DNA of 43,190 nt from PALSA-926 sp964476835 (GCA_964476835.1 CAYZCE010000017.1:1-43190); one strand, 5' to 3'. Counted from the stretch's first letter, positions 15,278-23,878 are shown. Notes: a model not told the origin generated them from the sequence alone. Program-made: numbers and translations.

Positions 15278-16459
15278 TTAATCCATGAAGCGGAAGGTCA
15301 GGCCCTTCAGGTAGCTCGTCTCGGGTAGCAGCGGCTGCACGGGATGGTCGGGCGCCGCACCCGTCACCTTGATGAGCTGGAAGGCGCGGCCGGATTTCGA
15401 CATGCCTTCGGTGACGGCATCGGCGAGTTCATTGGCGTCGGCGTGCGAGGAACACGAGGCGAAGTAGAGGTAACCGCCCTTGGCCACCAGCGGCTCCGAC
15501 AGCTTCGCCAGTTTCGCATAGCCGCGCATGCCCGCAGCCATGTCCTTGCGCGCCTTGATGAAGGCGGGCGGATCAACGGAGACGACGGGGAACGTGCGCC
15601 CCTCGCCCGCCATCTTTTCCATGACGTCGAAGGCCTTGCCCTCGACCGTCTTGGCCTTGGCTTCAAAGCCGTTGAGCGCGGCGTTCTTGGCGACCATCGC
15701 CAGCGCAGGCGCGGAGCTGTCGACAAAAGTCGCACTCTCCGCCCCATGCCGCAGCGCCGTGACGCCGAAGCCGCCGGTATGGCAGAAAATGTCGATCATC
15801 GGCGCGCCCTTGGAGAGCTGCGCGACCCATGCGCGGTTTTCGCGCTGGTCGAAGAACCAGCCGGTCTTTTGCCCTTCGGTCACGTCGACGTGGAAGCGCG
15901 TGTCGTTCTCGACGATGGTGACGCCCTCTTTCGGCAGCGTACCGATGACGCGCTTTTCTTCTTCAAGCCCTTCGACTTCACGCGCGCCGGTGTCGTTGCG
16001 CAGCACGATGGCGCCCGGCTTGACCAGCGATTGCAGCGCGGCTTCAACGTGCGGCCACAAGACCTGCATTCCCGCCGTGTTGACCTGGCAGACGACGACG
16101 TCGCCATAGCGGTCGACGATCAGGCCCGGCAGCCCGTCGCTTTCGGCATGGACCAGGCGGTAATAGGGTTGGGCATAGAGCTTCTCGCGCAGTGCGAGCG
16201 CCGAGGCGACGCGGTTCTTCACGAAGCGCGCATTGATCTCGGCATTGGAATCCTGCGTCAGCACGCGGCCGACCAACTGCGGCTTGGGATTGAAGAAACC
16301 GCGCGCGACGAATTCGCCCTTTTCGCGCACATAGTCGACGACCTGTCCGGCCTCAAGCCCCGCGATTTCGCGGGCGGCCACCAGTTCGGAGCGGAAGATC
16401 CACGGGTACCCGAGCTTCAGGCGGCGGGCGGCGTGTTCGTTGATGCGGAGAGAGGTCAT
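15278..16459 (-). CDS. rlmI: 23S rRNA m5C methyltransferase, RlmI family
   Basis: A 393-residue SAM-dependent RNA methyltransferase of the RlmI type, which in E. coli makes m5C1962 of 23S rRNA. An N-terminal PUA-like RNA-binding domain (RRLKLGYPWIFRSEL, about 1-75) precedes a central EEHEE-like region and the Rossmann domain. Motif I is DIFCHTGGFG (223-232), motif IV is VDPPAF (295-300), and the likely catalytic cysteine is C336 in ASCSSHAD. Length matches RlmI (396 in E. coli). The start at 16459 has only a weak ribosome-binding site. It diverges from the O-methyltransferase gene. Confidence 0.92.
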   Translation of the reverse strand: MTSLRINEHAARRLKLGYPWIFRSELVAAREIAGLEAGQVVDYVREKGEFVARGFFNPKPQLVGRVLTQDSNAEINARFVKNRVASALALREKLYAQPYYRLVHAESDGLPGLIVDRYGDVVVCQVNTAGMQVLWPHVEAALQSLVKPGAIVLRNDTGAREVEGLEEEKRVIGTLPKEGVTIVENDTRFHVDVTEGQKTGWFFDQRENRAWVAQLSKGAPMIDIFCHTGGFGVTALRHGAESATFVDSSAPALAMVAKNAALNGFEAKAKTVEGKAFDVMEKMAGEGRTFPVVSVDPPAFIKARKDMAAGMRGYAKLAKLSEPLVAKGGYLYFASCSSHADANELADAVTEGMSKSGRAFQLIKVTGAAPDHPVQPLLPETSYLKGLTFRFMD

Positions 16460-16522
16460 GTTTTGCGTCTTTCAAAAAGGTTGCCGCGAGACTAACATGG
16501 GATGCCAGCTTTGGGAAAGAAC

Positions 16523-17134
16523 ATGTTCAAAGACCGTCTCGATTACATCCGCCGCCTCTTCGCCGCCGACGCGCCCGTCCTCGCCGTCCGGCCAGACACG
16601 GAGATCGGCATCCTGCCCGAGGAAGGCAAGCTGCTTCAGTTGCTTATCAAGCTCGCAGGCGTGAAGACGGTCGTGGAGGTCGGCACGCTCGCCGGCTCTT
16701 CCGCGCTGTGGATGGCGAAGGCCCTGCCCGACGGCGGCCATGTCCAGACCATCGAGAAAGACCCCACCCGCGCCAGCCTCGCCCGCAAGAATATCGGCCT
16801 GCACCCCAAGATCACCCTGCACGAAGGCGATGCGCGCGCGGTGCTCGCCGCGCTGCAAGGCCCCTTCGACATGATCTTCATCGACGCCGACAAGCTGCAC
16901 TATGCCGACTACCTCGACTGGGCCGAAAAGAACATTCGCATGGGCGGCCTCATCGTCGGCGACAATACCTTGCTGTTCGATGCCGTCTGGAACGACGCGG
17001 AGATCGAGCGCGTGCGCCCCGCCGCCCGCGCCGCCATGCGCGCCTTCAACCAGCGCCTTGCCGATCCTGCCAAGTACACCAGCATCCTGCTGCCCACCGA
17101 CGAAGGCTTGACGATTGCGATCAAGGGTTTCTAG
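16523..17134 (+). CDS. Class I SAM-dependent O-methyltransferase (caffeoyl-CoA type)
   Basis: A 203-residue member of the methyltransferase 3 family (catechol or caffeoyl-CoA O-methyltransferase-like). Motif I is VVEVGTLAGSSALWMA, the acidic end of strand 2 is TIEKDP, and FIDADKLHYADYLDW with VGDNTLL provides the expected metal-binding aspartate and asparagine. The natural substrate is unknown; bacterial members act on small catechols. The ATG at 16523 is preferred because GGGAAAG lies at the correct distance; an ATG at 16502 has no ribosome-binding site. Confidence 0.88.
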   Translation: MFKDRLDYIRRLFAADAPVLAVRPDTEIGILPEEGKLLQLLIKLAGVKTVVEVGTLAGSSALWMAKALPDGGHVQTIEKDPTRASLARKNIGLHPKITLHEGDARAVLAALQGPFDMIFIDADKLHYADYLDWAEKNIRMGGLIVGDNTLLFDAVWNDAEIERVRPAARAAMRAFNQRLADPAKYTSILLPTDEGLTIAIKGF

Positions 17135-17176
17135 GGCTGCGTTGACGGCACTATTTTCAGCGTGATACAATAAAGG

Positions 17177-17431
17177 ATGGCTGGCATTTCTTCCATTTCA
17201 CCTCCGACAACCGCATCGACAAGCGCGCCCGCTGCGGCCACGGTCAAGTCGCAAACGACGACAACCAATGCCGACGGTTCCGTGACCACGACTGTCACCT
17301 ATGCCGACGGCACGACGCGGACGACCACGTCTCTCCCCGATCCGGCGAGCCAGAGCGACAGCTACAAGTTCGCGCACCCGGCGGCGAAGAACGCCTCGGG
17401 TGCGGGCCGACTTCTCGATATCAGCGTTTAA
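17177..17431 (+). CDS. Hypothetical threonine-rich small protein, 84 aa
   Basis: A low-complexity protein rich in Thr, Ser and Ala with a recognisable core TTTTNADGSVTTTVTYADG. No membrane segment or signal peptide. AAAGG lies immediately next to the ATG, so the start is uncertain. The stop codon (17429-17431) directly abuts the stop of the convergent 187-residue gene at 17432. The repeating DGS/DGT-TTT pattern suggests an extended or beta-rich surface-type sequence, but no function can be assigned. Confidence 0.55.
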   Translation: MAGISSISPPTTASTSAPAAATVKSQTTTTNADGSVTTTVTYADGTTRTTTSLPDPASQSDSYKFAHPAAKNASGAGRLLDISV

Positions 17432-17995
17432 TCAACCGGCCAGATCCGGCAAGCGCTCGGCCATCGCCTTGCGCAGCAAGGCCGCAAGCGTGCCCACTTC
17501 GCCGCGCCCGTTCGTCCAGATGCGTACGGGCGTCATGCCGGCGCGTTCGTATTCGGCCTGCAGGATCGTCTGCTCGATCTCGCCGCGCCCGTTCTTGACG
17601 TCGACGAGCTTGAGCTTGAAGCGGCTCTTGTTGAGGCTGGCGGCGACCAGCGCATCCATCATGTTGACGGCAATTTCCTGTGCGGCGGCAGCGGCAGCGC
17701 CCGGCAGTGCATAAGAGCTGCCTGCGATCTCGATCACGCCCGGCTGCACGAAGCGGCATTCCGCGGCGCCTGGCACCGACGGCTTTGACGGCGCCGGCGC
17801 GGCAGCGGGCGCAGGTGCGGCCGGTGCGGCGGGCCGCAGCTTGTCGATATGATCCGCAGCGAAGCGCAACGCGGCGGCGATTGAGACGCCCTCGTCCGCG
17901 AACAGCTTCTGCGCGGCGCGCAGGCCCATTGCAGCATCAACATCGCTGCCGAGGTCTATCATCTTGAGGTAATCGTCGAGCTGCTTCTTGTCCAT
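17432..17995 (-). CDS. Hypothetical protein with Ala/Pro linker, 187 aa
   Basis: An unrecognised two-part protein. A helical N-terminal part (MDKKQLDDYLKMIDLG to about residue 53) is joined by an alanine- and proline-rich linker (about 54-75) to a C-terminal domain that begins ECRFVQPGVIEIAGSSYALPG and contains KLVDVKNGRGEIEQTILQAEYERAG. No catalytic motif, signal peptide or transmembrane helix. It follows the 207-residue gene with one base between stop and start, so the two form an operon and may act together. Confidence 0.75.
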   Translation of the reverse strand: MDKKQLDDYLKMIDLGSDVDAAMGLRAAQKLFADEGVSIAAALRFAADHIDKLRPAAPAAPAPAAAPAPSKPSVPGAAECRFVQPGVIEIAGSSYALPGAAAAAAQEIAVNMMDALVAASLNKSRFKLKLVDVKNGRGEIEQTILQAEYERAGMTPVRIWTNGRGEVGTLAALLRKAMAERLPDLAG

Positions 17996-17996
17996 A

Positions 17997-18620
17997 TCAA
18001 GCCCCCATTTTGACGCTGACGGTGTTCTTGTCGCCCTTGCGGCGCAACGCCTGCTTCAATTCTGCATGAACCGCGCCGGCCTTGTCGAGCGTCACTTCGG
18101 TGACGCCTTCGCGCTCGAGCGTATCGAGCATATCGAGGATCTCGCACATACAGGCGATGTCGGCCTGCGTGTCGAAGGATAAGCTGTTGTTCTGGTTGGC
18201 CGAGACAAGGTTGAATTTCTGGCCGACCTTGGCCGCGGCATGCGCCTCGCGGCGGCGGCCTTCGGGATAGAAAGCGTTGACGCGGCGCGCGCGGTAACCT
18301 TCCGCCGCCTGGTCGCGCAGGTACGAGACGCCGTCGATGCACGGCGCGAAGGAAGCGGCGTTGAAAGCGTCGATCGCCGGGAAGTGCGCATGCAGCATCG
18401 ACATGAAGGGGCCGCCGGCGACCATGCCGAGGATCAGCGTGCCGAGCAGCCCCATGTCGCCGAGCGAGTCGGCGGCGCGTGCGGTGCGCGGATTGACGCC
18501 TTGGGTCTGAAGACGCTGTTCCGCACCCGCGAGGCGCTTGAGCGCCTGCCCGCGCAAGCTGTCCACCGAGGCGGTGGCCTGACGGTCATCGTTCGCTGCG
18601 TGGTTGAAACCTAATTCCAT
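17997..18620 (-). CDS. Hypothetical protein, 207 aa
   Basis: An unrecognised protein beginning MELGFNHAANDDRQATAS. One hydrophobic stretch, GLLGTLILGMVAGGPF, could be a single membrane helix or a buried helix. The C-terminal half contains AKVGQKFNLVSANQNN, MCEILDMLDTLEREGV and LKQALRRKGDK. The start at 18620 is preferred (AGGGG 10 bases upstream); the frame continues to 18722 through an AT-rich stretch that looks like promoter rather than coding. It is the first gene of a two-gene operon with the 187-residue gene. Confidence 0.7.
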   Translation of the reverse strand: MELGFNHAANDDRQATASVDSLRGQALKRLAGAEQRLQTQGVNPRTARAADSLGDMGLLGTLILGMVAGGPFMSMLHAHFPAIDAFNAASFAPCIDGVSYLRDQAAEGYRARRVNAFYPEGRRREAHAAAKVGQKFNLVSANQNNSLSFDTQADIACMCEILDMLDTLEREGVTEVTLDKAGAVHAELKQALRRKGDKNTVSVKMGA

Positions 18621-18723
18621 AACGTTAAACCCCTGATTATCGAAGCAAATAGTTTCCCCAATCCGAAAATACGCACTGCCTATGAAAACTTCGTTAAATA
18701 GGGAAAACTTCAAATTGAGCATA

Positions 18724-18753
18724 TTGTTAAGGAGCTGTTGATCTATGTATAAA
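18724..18753 (+). promoter_or_regulatory. Putative promoter of ubiG
   Basis: TTGTTA (18724-18729) and TATAAA (18748-18753) are 18 bases apart, 37 bases before the ubiG ATG. The region between 18621 and 18789 is AT-rich compared with the flanking genes and must also contain the promoter of the leftward hypothetical operon, which I cannot define. Confidence 0.45.
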
Positions 18754-18789
18754 ACCGTTTAGAACCAAAGTGCTGAAGGAGCGCGTTCG

Positions 18790-19548
18790 ATGGCCAAAAA
18801 GGGCAACACGGCACGAAAAAAATTTTCAGGCTCCACGCTGGATGCCGATGAAGTGCGCCAATTTGACGCGCTGGCCGCACGCTGGTGGGACGAGTCGGGG
18901 CCTATGAAGCCCCTGCACCGCCTCAACCCCGCGCGCATGGGTTACCTCCGCGACCGCATCTGCGCACACTTTGCACTTAATAATGACGGCTTCGCGCCCC
19001 TCGCCGGCCTGAGCATCGCCGATATCGGCTGCGGCGGCGGGCTGGTGGCCGAGCCGCTGTGCCGCCTCGGCGCGGCAGTGACCGGCGTGGATGCCGGCGC
19101 GGAGAACATCAAGGCCGCGCGCACGCATGCGAAACAGCAGGGCCTCGACATCGACTACCGCGTCTCGACGGCCGAGGACATGACGGGCAAGTTCGACGTC
19201 GTCACCGCGCTCGAGATCGTCGAGCATGTGGCCGACCCGGCCCTCTTCGTCCAGTCGTGCTGCAAGCTGGTGAAGAAAGGCGGGATGATTATCCTCTCCA
19301 CGCTCAACCGCACGCCGAAGTCGTTCCTGCTCGGCATCGTGGGCGCGGAGTATATTTTACGCTGGGTCCCTGCGGGCACGCATGACTGGAAGAAATTCGT
19401 GAAGCCCTCCGAACTCGCGCGCCTGCTCGCGCCCGAAGGTTTTGCGCCGACCGACGTCAGCGGCCTCGTGTTCAACCCGCTCGACGGGCGCTTCAGCATC
19501 AGCGCGGACGATCTCGACGTAAATTATTTCCTCTGCGCGGCGCGTTAA
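18790..19548 (+). CDS. ubiG: Ubiquinone biosynthesis O-methyltransferase UbiG
   Basis: A 252-residue SAM methyltransferase catalysing both O-methylations in ubiquinone synthesis. Diagnostic features are FDALAARWWDESGPMKPLHRLNP (residues 25-47), motif I ADIGCGGGLVAEPL (77-90), TGVDAG, EIVEHVADP, STLNRTPKS and VPAGTHDWKKFVKPSEL; the last two are near-invariant in UbiG. GAAGGAG sits 8 bases before the ATG. It converges on, and overlaps by 4 bp, the BioC/NDUFAF5-like methyltransferase gene. A respiratory quinone theme links it with the polyprenyl synthase at 11515. Confidence 0.96.
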   Translation: MAKKGNTARKKFSGSTLDADEVRQFDALAARWWDESGPMKPLHRLNPARMGYLRDRICAHFALNNDGFAPLAGLSIADIGCGGGLVAEPLCRLGAAVTGVDAGAENIKAARTHAKQQGLDIDYRVSTAEDMTGKFDVVTALEIVEHVADPALFVQSCCKLVKKGGMIILSTLNRTPKSFLLGIVGAEYILRWVPAGTHDWKKFVKPSELARLLAPEGFAPTDVSGLVFNPLDGRFSISADDLDVNYFLCAAR

Positions 19549-20441
19549 CCGCCCGCTTTTTCCCCAGCCGGAACTTCGACCGCGGAGAGCGCATCCGCAA
19601 GACGGATTTGCGCGCTGCCGGGCTTGAGCGGCTGCGGCTGGCTCGCGTGCGGCGCCCAGCCGATGGCGTAGACGACATGGAATGTCGCGGGCAGCTGACC
19701 CTCGGCATCGGCGAATTTCTCTTGATACAACCGCGCCGCCTCGAACAGCACCGCGCGACGCGTCGGGCGCTTGAGGCGATTGAAGGTCGCATTCGCCGCG
19801 CCCATGCCGCGCAGGTCGCGCATCAGGCGCAGGGCACTGTCGTAATGCACCGTAATCATGTCGCTGTCGATCACCGGCAGTGCGAATCCCGCGCGCTGCA
19901 TCAGCGCGCCCATGTCGCGCGGATCGATAAAGGGCGACACGCGCGGCGACACGCCGCCCGTCACCGCAAGCTCGGCTTCCATCAGGCACTGGCGTAATTC
20001 GTGCAGCGTCTCGCCGCCGACCATCGCGGCAAGGAACAAGCCGTCAGGCTTCAGCGCCTGTTTGATTTGTAACAATGCGCCCGGTAAATCGTTGACCCAC
20101 TGTAGCCCAAGGTTGCTGACGACGGCATCAAGGCGCGCCGGCTGCAGTGGCAGGAAGTCCTCATCCCCCACGACCGCCAGTCCACCTGCCCGCCGCGCCA
20201 TGTTGAAAGACGTATCAAGCGAGATCACATCCTGCGTCCCCGCCCGCCGCGCCAGTTGCGTCGATAACAGACCGTGCGCCGCGCCGAGATCGAGCACCAG
20301 CGGAAATTCGCGTTTCACGAGCGAGAGGCGATCGAGTAGCCGTTCCGCCGTCTCGGCGAACAGGAAACCAAAATCGTCGGCGCCTGCGGCGGCGCGGTCG
20401 CGGCGGGCGCGCAAGAGTCGGCGGTCGAAGACTTCGATCAT
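19545..20441 (-). CDS. BioC/NDUFAF5-like SAM-dependent methyltransferase
   Basis: A 298-residue class I methyltransferase-fold protein of the alphaproteobacterial group related to mitochondrial NDUFAF5 (a complex I assembly factor) and to BioC. FDRRLLRARRDRAAA (5-19), FAETAERLLDRLSLVK, motif I VLDLGAAHGLLS (49-60) and VVSNLGLQWVNDLPGALLQI are the recognisable parts. Mitochondrial NDUFAF5 hydroxylates an arginine of complex I; whether the bacterial protein does so is unknown. It usually lies divergent from comF; here an 869-residue gene is interposed. Its ATG overlaps the TGA of that gene (ATGA), implying translational coupling. Confidence 0.85.
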   Translation of the reverse strand: MIEVFDRRLLRARRDRAAAGADDFGFLFAETAERLLDRLSLVKREFPLVLDLGAAHGLLSTQLARRAGTQDVISLDTSFNMARRAGGLAVVGDEDFLPLQPARLDAVVSNLGLQWVNDLPGALLQIKQALKPDGLFLAAMVGGETLHELRQCLMEAELAVTGGVSPRVSPFIDPRDMGALMQRAGFALPVIDSDMITVHYDSALRLMRDLRGMGAANATFNRLKRPTRRAVLFEAARLYQEKFADAEGQLPATFHVVYAIGWAPHASQPQPLKPGSAQIRLADALSAVEVPAGEKAGG

Positions 20442-23047
20442 TGGCGCGGCTTGCCCGGTTCAGGCGGCACGGGCAGAGGCTCGTCCTTCTCGTTCTGCTT
20501 GTGCAGCGAGCGCGCGATCTCGATGATGCCCTTGTTGAGGTTGTCGAAACCGGCCATCTTGCGCACGTTCATCTTGGCCTGGGTGTAGCTCTGGCTCAGG
20601 CGGCGGCCGCCAGCGGCTTCCGGCTCGGGCGGCTTCATCGCGCCGCGTTCGCCGAGGATGCGCGATGGCACGCCGGTATAGCCCGCGTCTTTCGCGCCGA
20701 GCGCGACCTTGTCGGTCGAGAGCGCATAGGTCTTTTCCTTCGCCGTGGTCAAGTCGCGCTGCGTCTGCATGCCGTGGTTGATGTCGCTCATCATCTGGAT
20801 GCGCGCGAAGGCTTTGATGTTGACCATGCCCTGGCGGTGGGTGAAGCCGAGCAGGCGGCCGAGCTTCTTCATCATGACATACTTCGCGCCGAAGCCCTTG
20901 ACCGCGCCCGGCGGCGCCGTGACGGTGAAGGGATAGATGCGCTGCGGCGTGACGCCCACGTGGGTGAAATAGCTTTCGCCGAGCGAGGCCACCTGCTCCA
21001 CCGGCACCTTGAACTTGGCGGCGATAAAGGCCTTGGCGTCGTCGACGTCCTTGACATCGCGCGGCAGCACGAAGCTGGGCGCGTTCAGCGTGATGCCGTC
21101 GCCGCCGAGGCGGTTGGGCACCGGCATGACTTTCGGCTCGAGCGCGACAAGCAGGTTGTTGTCCCAGTCGCGCGTCATCGGCACGACGATGGCGATGTTC
21201 TCCACGCCATCGTCGGTGACGACGAACTCGATGTCCTGCGCCGACAGCCCGCGCGTGGTGCGGCCGACCTTGCCTTCCTCGACGAAGACGGCCTTGACCG
21301 GCTTGAGGTGGACGGGGGCGCGGTTTTCTTTCTCGAACTCGGCCTTCTCGGCTTCGGCCAGCAGTTCTTCCGGCTCGTAAACCTTGACGTCCTGCGGCTG
21401 GATCTGCGGGATGCGCTCGCCCAGCCACGGCGGCGTCTGGATGCCGTAGCGTTCCATCAGCGAAATCACGTGCATTTCAAGGCGCGGCTCGGGCAGAAGG
21501 CCGACTTGCGACGCCAAAATAATGTCGGCGCCATCCAGCTCAATAATTGAGCCCATCTCGGCGAAGCGCGCGCCCTTTTCGCCCGCGACGGGCCATGAGG
21601 TCTTGAACGGGTTCTCGACCTCGACGAAGACCGGCTCGATGGCTTCGTCGATGCGGTCGGGCGACGGGAAATAGGTCGCGCCCACGTGCCACGTATCGTC
21701 GGATTTCGGGCGCAGGCCGGCGTAGGCACGCACGCAGTCGAAGATCATCTCGCGGTTGTGCTCGACTTCCTCGGTCATGCCTTCGCAGTTCATCGAGATC
21801 GGCTCAACGAGGTGGCCCGACCACTTCTTGCCGTCGAGGTTATGGCTGCCGCGGCTGACCGCGTTGACGATCGGGCGCGGATAGCCGCCGCGCACGAAGA
21901 CCATCAGGCGGTTGTCGGGCGTGACGCGATAGGGCACCACGTCGCAATATTCGCCGGGGCGCTTGACGAGTTCGTGTACCTGCCCGCTCTTCTTATCGCG
22001 CACCACCATGATCTGCAGGTCGCCAACGGGGTTCTGCGACGGGCGGCGTTCTTCCAGCACCATGCTTTGTTTGTCCGCGACTTTCTGCGAGACGATGAAG
22101 TAATTCGTCGCCGGCCAGCCGAGCGGGCGGTAATCCTCGGTATAAAGGCGGAAGCGGTCTTTATACATGTTCTTGACAATCCACGGGTTCCAGTACGGCG
22201 CGGAGAACGTCATGCGCAGGCCGATGCGCGCCATCTCGCGGCGGAAATCCTGATAAGTGAAGAAGGTGTATTCCTGCTTGATGCCGTTCGCCCAGTTGGC
22301 GCGGTAGTTCTTGCGCTGCACGAACTCAACCGCCCACTTGTGCGACAGGCGGAACAGGCGCGTGGACTCGCGGCGCTGGCGCAGTTCCTCGATGAAGAAG
22401 CCCTCGCTTCCGCCCGACGGCAGCGGCCGCGCGGATTGGGAGAACAGGATGAGCAGGTCGGCATCGGAAAGGTCAGCAACGGTGTTGCCGCGGCTCGGCG
22501 TGCTCGGCAGTTCCAGCAGCACGTAGTCGCCATCGGGCGGCATCATGTAGTCGCGGATGACCATGGTGCCGCCAGGTTTCAGCTTGGCATGCTGCGCCTC
22601 GAGCAGGCGGATGACGTCGTCGGCGTTGTAGCCCGCGTCGGAATAGACATGGTGCAGCACGTTGGCGTTCACAAGGCCGTCGAGGCTCTCGTCCTCGATG
22701 TCGGGCATCGAGAGGTCGGAGACGCGGAAGCTGAGGTTCGGCGCGCGGCAGTTCTTGCGCGCGGCCTCGATCGCGGCGGCGTCGGGGTCGATACCGATAT
22801 ATTCCGAATGCGGGTTGAGCAGCGCCAGCGCCAGCGTCACCTCGCCCGTGCCGCAGGCGACGTCGACGATCTTCGAGCCCGGCGACAGCAGGAAGTGCGC
22901 CGAGATCAGCGCAGCCTTTTGCTGGATCAGTTCCGGCAGCGCGAGCAGCTGGCGCGGCACGCCATCTTTCGCGCGCGCGGAGAAGTTGCGGATGCTCGCC
23001 GCCACCTCTTCCTTGATTTCCGGTTTTTCGCCTTTGGACTCAGACAT
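20438..23047 (-). CDS. Methyltransferase fused to degenerate Nudix-like domains, 869 aa
   Basis: The N-terminal third (about 1-325) is a class I SAM methyltransferase: motif I IVDVACGTGEVTLALA (60-75), acidic GIDPDAAA (85-92) and VNANVLHHV (126-134). Residues about 335-520 resemble a Nudix fold. The segment G423 to L445 has exactly the 23-residue Nudix-box spacing (G-x5-E-x7-RE-U-x-EE-x-G-U), with G423, E429, V439, G444 and L445 kept, but the catalytic RE is D437-C438 and the EE is A441-Y442. A second, weaker Nudix-like region spans about 610-715 (VVPMTRDWDNN, FVLPRDVKDVDDAKAF, GESYFTHVGV). A charged linker (about 555-580) and a basic C-terminal tail follow. No signal peptide. It is the first gene of an operon with the BioC/NDUFAF5-like gene. 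The function is unknown; the Nudix parts probably bind a nucleotide or protein rather than hydrolyse. Confidence 0.7.
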   Translation of the reverse strand: MSESKGEKPEIKEEVAASIRNFSARAKDGVPRQLLALPELIQQKAALISAHFLLSPGSKIVDVACGTGEVTLALALLNPHSEYIGIDPDAAAIEAARKNCRAPNLSFRVSDLSMPDIEDESLDGLVNANVLHHVYSDAGYNADDVIRLLEAQHAKLKPGGTMVIRDYMMPPDGDYVLLELPSTPSRGNTVADLSDADLLILFSQSARPLPSGGSEGFFIEELRQRRESTRLFRLSHKWAVEFVQRKNYRANWANGIKQEYTFFTYQDFRREMARIGLRMTFSAPYWNPWIVKNMYKDRFRLYTEDYRPLGWPATNYFIVSQKVADKQSMVLEERRPSQNPVGDLQIMVVRDKKSGQVHELVKRPGEYCDVVPYRVTPDNRLMVFVRGGYPRPIVNAVSRGSHNLDGKKWSGHLVEPISMNCEGMTEEVEHNREMIFDCVRAYAGLRPKSDDTWHVGATYFPSPDRIDEAIEPVFVEVENPFKTSWPVAGEKGARFAEMGSIIELDGADIILASQVGLLPEPRLEMHVISLMERYGIQTPPWLGERIPQIQPQDVKVYEPEELLAEAEKAEFEKENRAPVHLKPVKAVFVEEGKVGRTTRGLSAQDIEFVVTDDGVENIAIVVPMTRDWDNNLLVALEPKVMPVPNRLGGDGITLNAPSFVLPRDVKDVDDAKAFIAAKFKVPVEQVASLGESYFTHVGVTPQRIYPFTVTAPPGAVKGFGAKYVMMKKLGRLLGFTHRQGMVNIKAFARIQMMSDINHGMQTQRDLTTAKEKTYALSTDKVALGAKDAGYTGVPSRILGERGAMKPPEPEAAGGRRLSQSYTQAKMNVRKMAGFDNLNKGIIEIARSLHKQNEKDEPLPVPPEPGKPRQ

Positions 23048-23101
23048 CTTGTGAGTTTACACGCCCTCTGCCCCAATTGTCATCGCCGCTTTCATCGGGT
23101 A

Positions 23102-23130
23102 TTGATATGTAAACGTTATTCCGCTATTTT
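23102..23130 (+). promoter_or_regulatory. Putative comF promoter, leaderless layout
   Basis: TTGATA (23102-23107) and TATTTT (23125-23130) are 17 bases apart. The predicted transcription start, seven bases after the -10, falls at 23137, the A of the comF ATG, and no ribosome-binding site precedes that ATG. The match is moderate (the -10 has 4 of 6 consensus bases). Confidence 0.4.
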
Positions 23131-23136
23131 GCCCGC

Positions 23137-23868
23137 ATGCTGACCCGTTTGTTCCGTGCCGCCCTCGACCTTCTGCTCCCGCCGCGCTGCGTCGGGACGG
23201 GCGAGATCGTGGATGCGCAGGGCATGATCGCGCCTGCGTTCTGGGCGCAGCTCCAGTTCATCGAGGCGCCGTTCTGCAAGACCTGCGGCCTGCCCTTTGC
23301 CTTCGACATGGCTGACGGCAGCCTCTGCGCCGCCTGCCTCGAGCGCGAACCGCTGTTCACGCAGGCGCGCGCGGCCGTGGTCTATAACGACGCCAGCCGC
23401 CAATTGGTGCTCGACTTCAAATACGGCGACCGCCTGCACGCCGTGCATACCTTCGTGCCATGGATACTGCGCGCGGGCGCAGGCCTGATCACGCAGACCG
23501 ATATCATCGTCCCCGTGCCGCTGCACACCAAGCGCCTGCGCGAGCGCCGCTTCAATCAATCCGCCATTCTGGCGCAGGAAATCGCCAAGCGCACAAACAA
23601 GCTCTGCCTGCCCGACGCCCTGCACCGCACCCGCGCGACCTTGCCGCAAAAAGGATTGAGCCACGCCATGCGCGACAAGAACGTGCGCGGCGCCTTCGCC
23701 GCCAAGCCGCGCCAAGCCGGTAAAATCGAAGGTGCCCGCATTCTGCTGATCGACGACGTCTACACGACCGGCGCCACGCTCAACGCCTGCGCCAAAGCCC
23801 TGCTGGACGCGGACGCGAAAGAAGTCAACGTCCTGACCATCGCCCGCGTGACGCGGGAGGAATATTAA
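23137..23868 (+). CDS. comF: ComF family phosphoribosyltransferase-like protein
   Basis: A 243-residue ComF protein, related to a DNA-uptake component in competent bacteria and to GntX. An N-terminal double zinc ribbon precedes a type I phosphoribosyltransferase domain with the PRPP loop LLIDDVYTTGATL and VPVPLHTKRLRERRFNQS. The second ribbon keeps C47, C50, C64 and C67, but the first retains only C18: the usual partner three residues on is T21 and the second pair is replaced in IAPAFW. Length is normal. The role in alphaproteobacteria is not established. It diverges from the 869-residue gene. Confidence 0.9.
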   Translation: MLTRLFRAALDLLLPPRCVGTGEIVDAQGMIAPAFWAQLQFIEAPFCKTCGLPFAFDMADGSLCAACLEREPLFTQARAAVVYNDASRQLVLDFKYGDRLHAVHTFVPWILRAGAGLITQTDIIVPVPLHTKRLRERRFNQSAILAQEIAKRTNKLCLPDALHRTRATLPQKGLSHAMRDKNVRGAFAAKPRQAGKIEGARILLIDDVYTTGATLNACAKALLDADAKEVNVLTIARVTREEY

Positions 23869-23878
23869 GCACTTATTC

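Noticed and set aside
21686..23143. 485-codon plus-strand open frame opposite the 869-residue gene
   Set aside because: The minus strand carries SAM motif I and conserved blocks; the plus frame has none.
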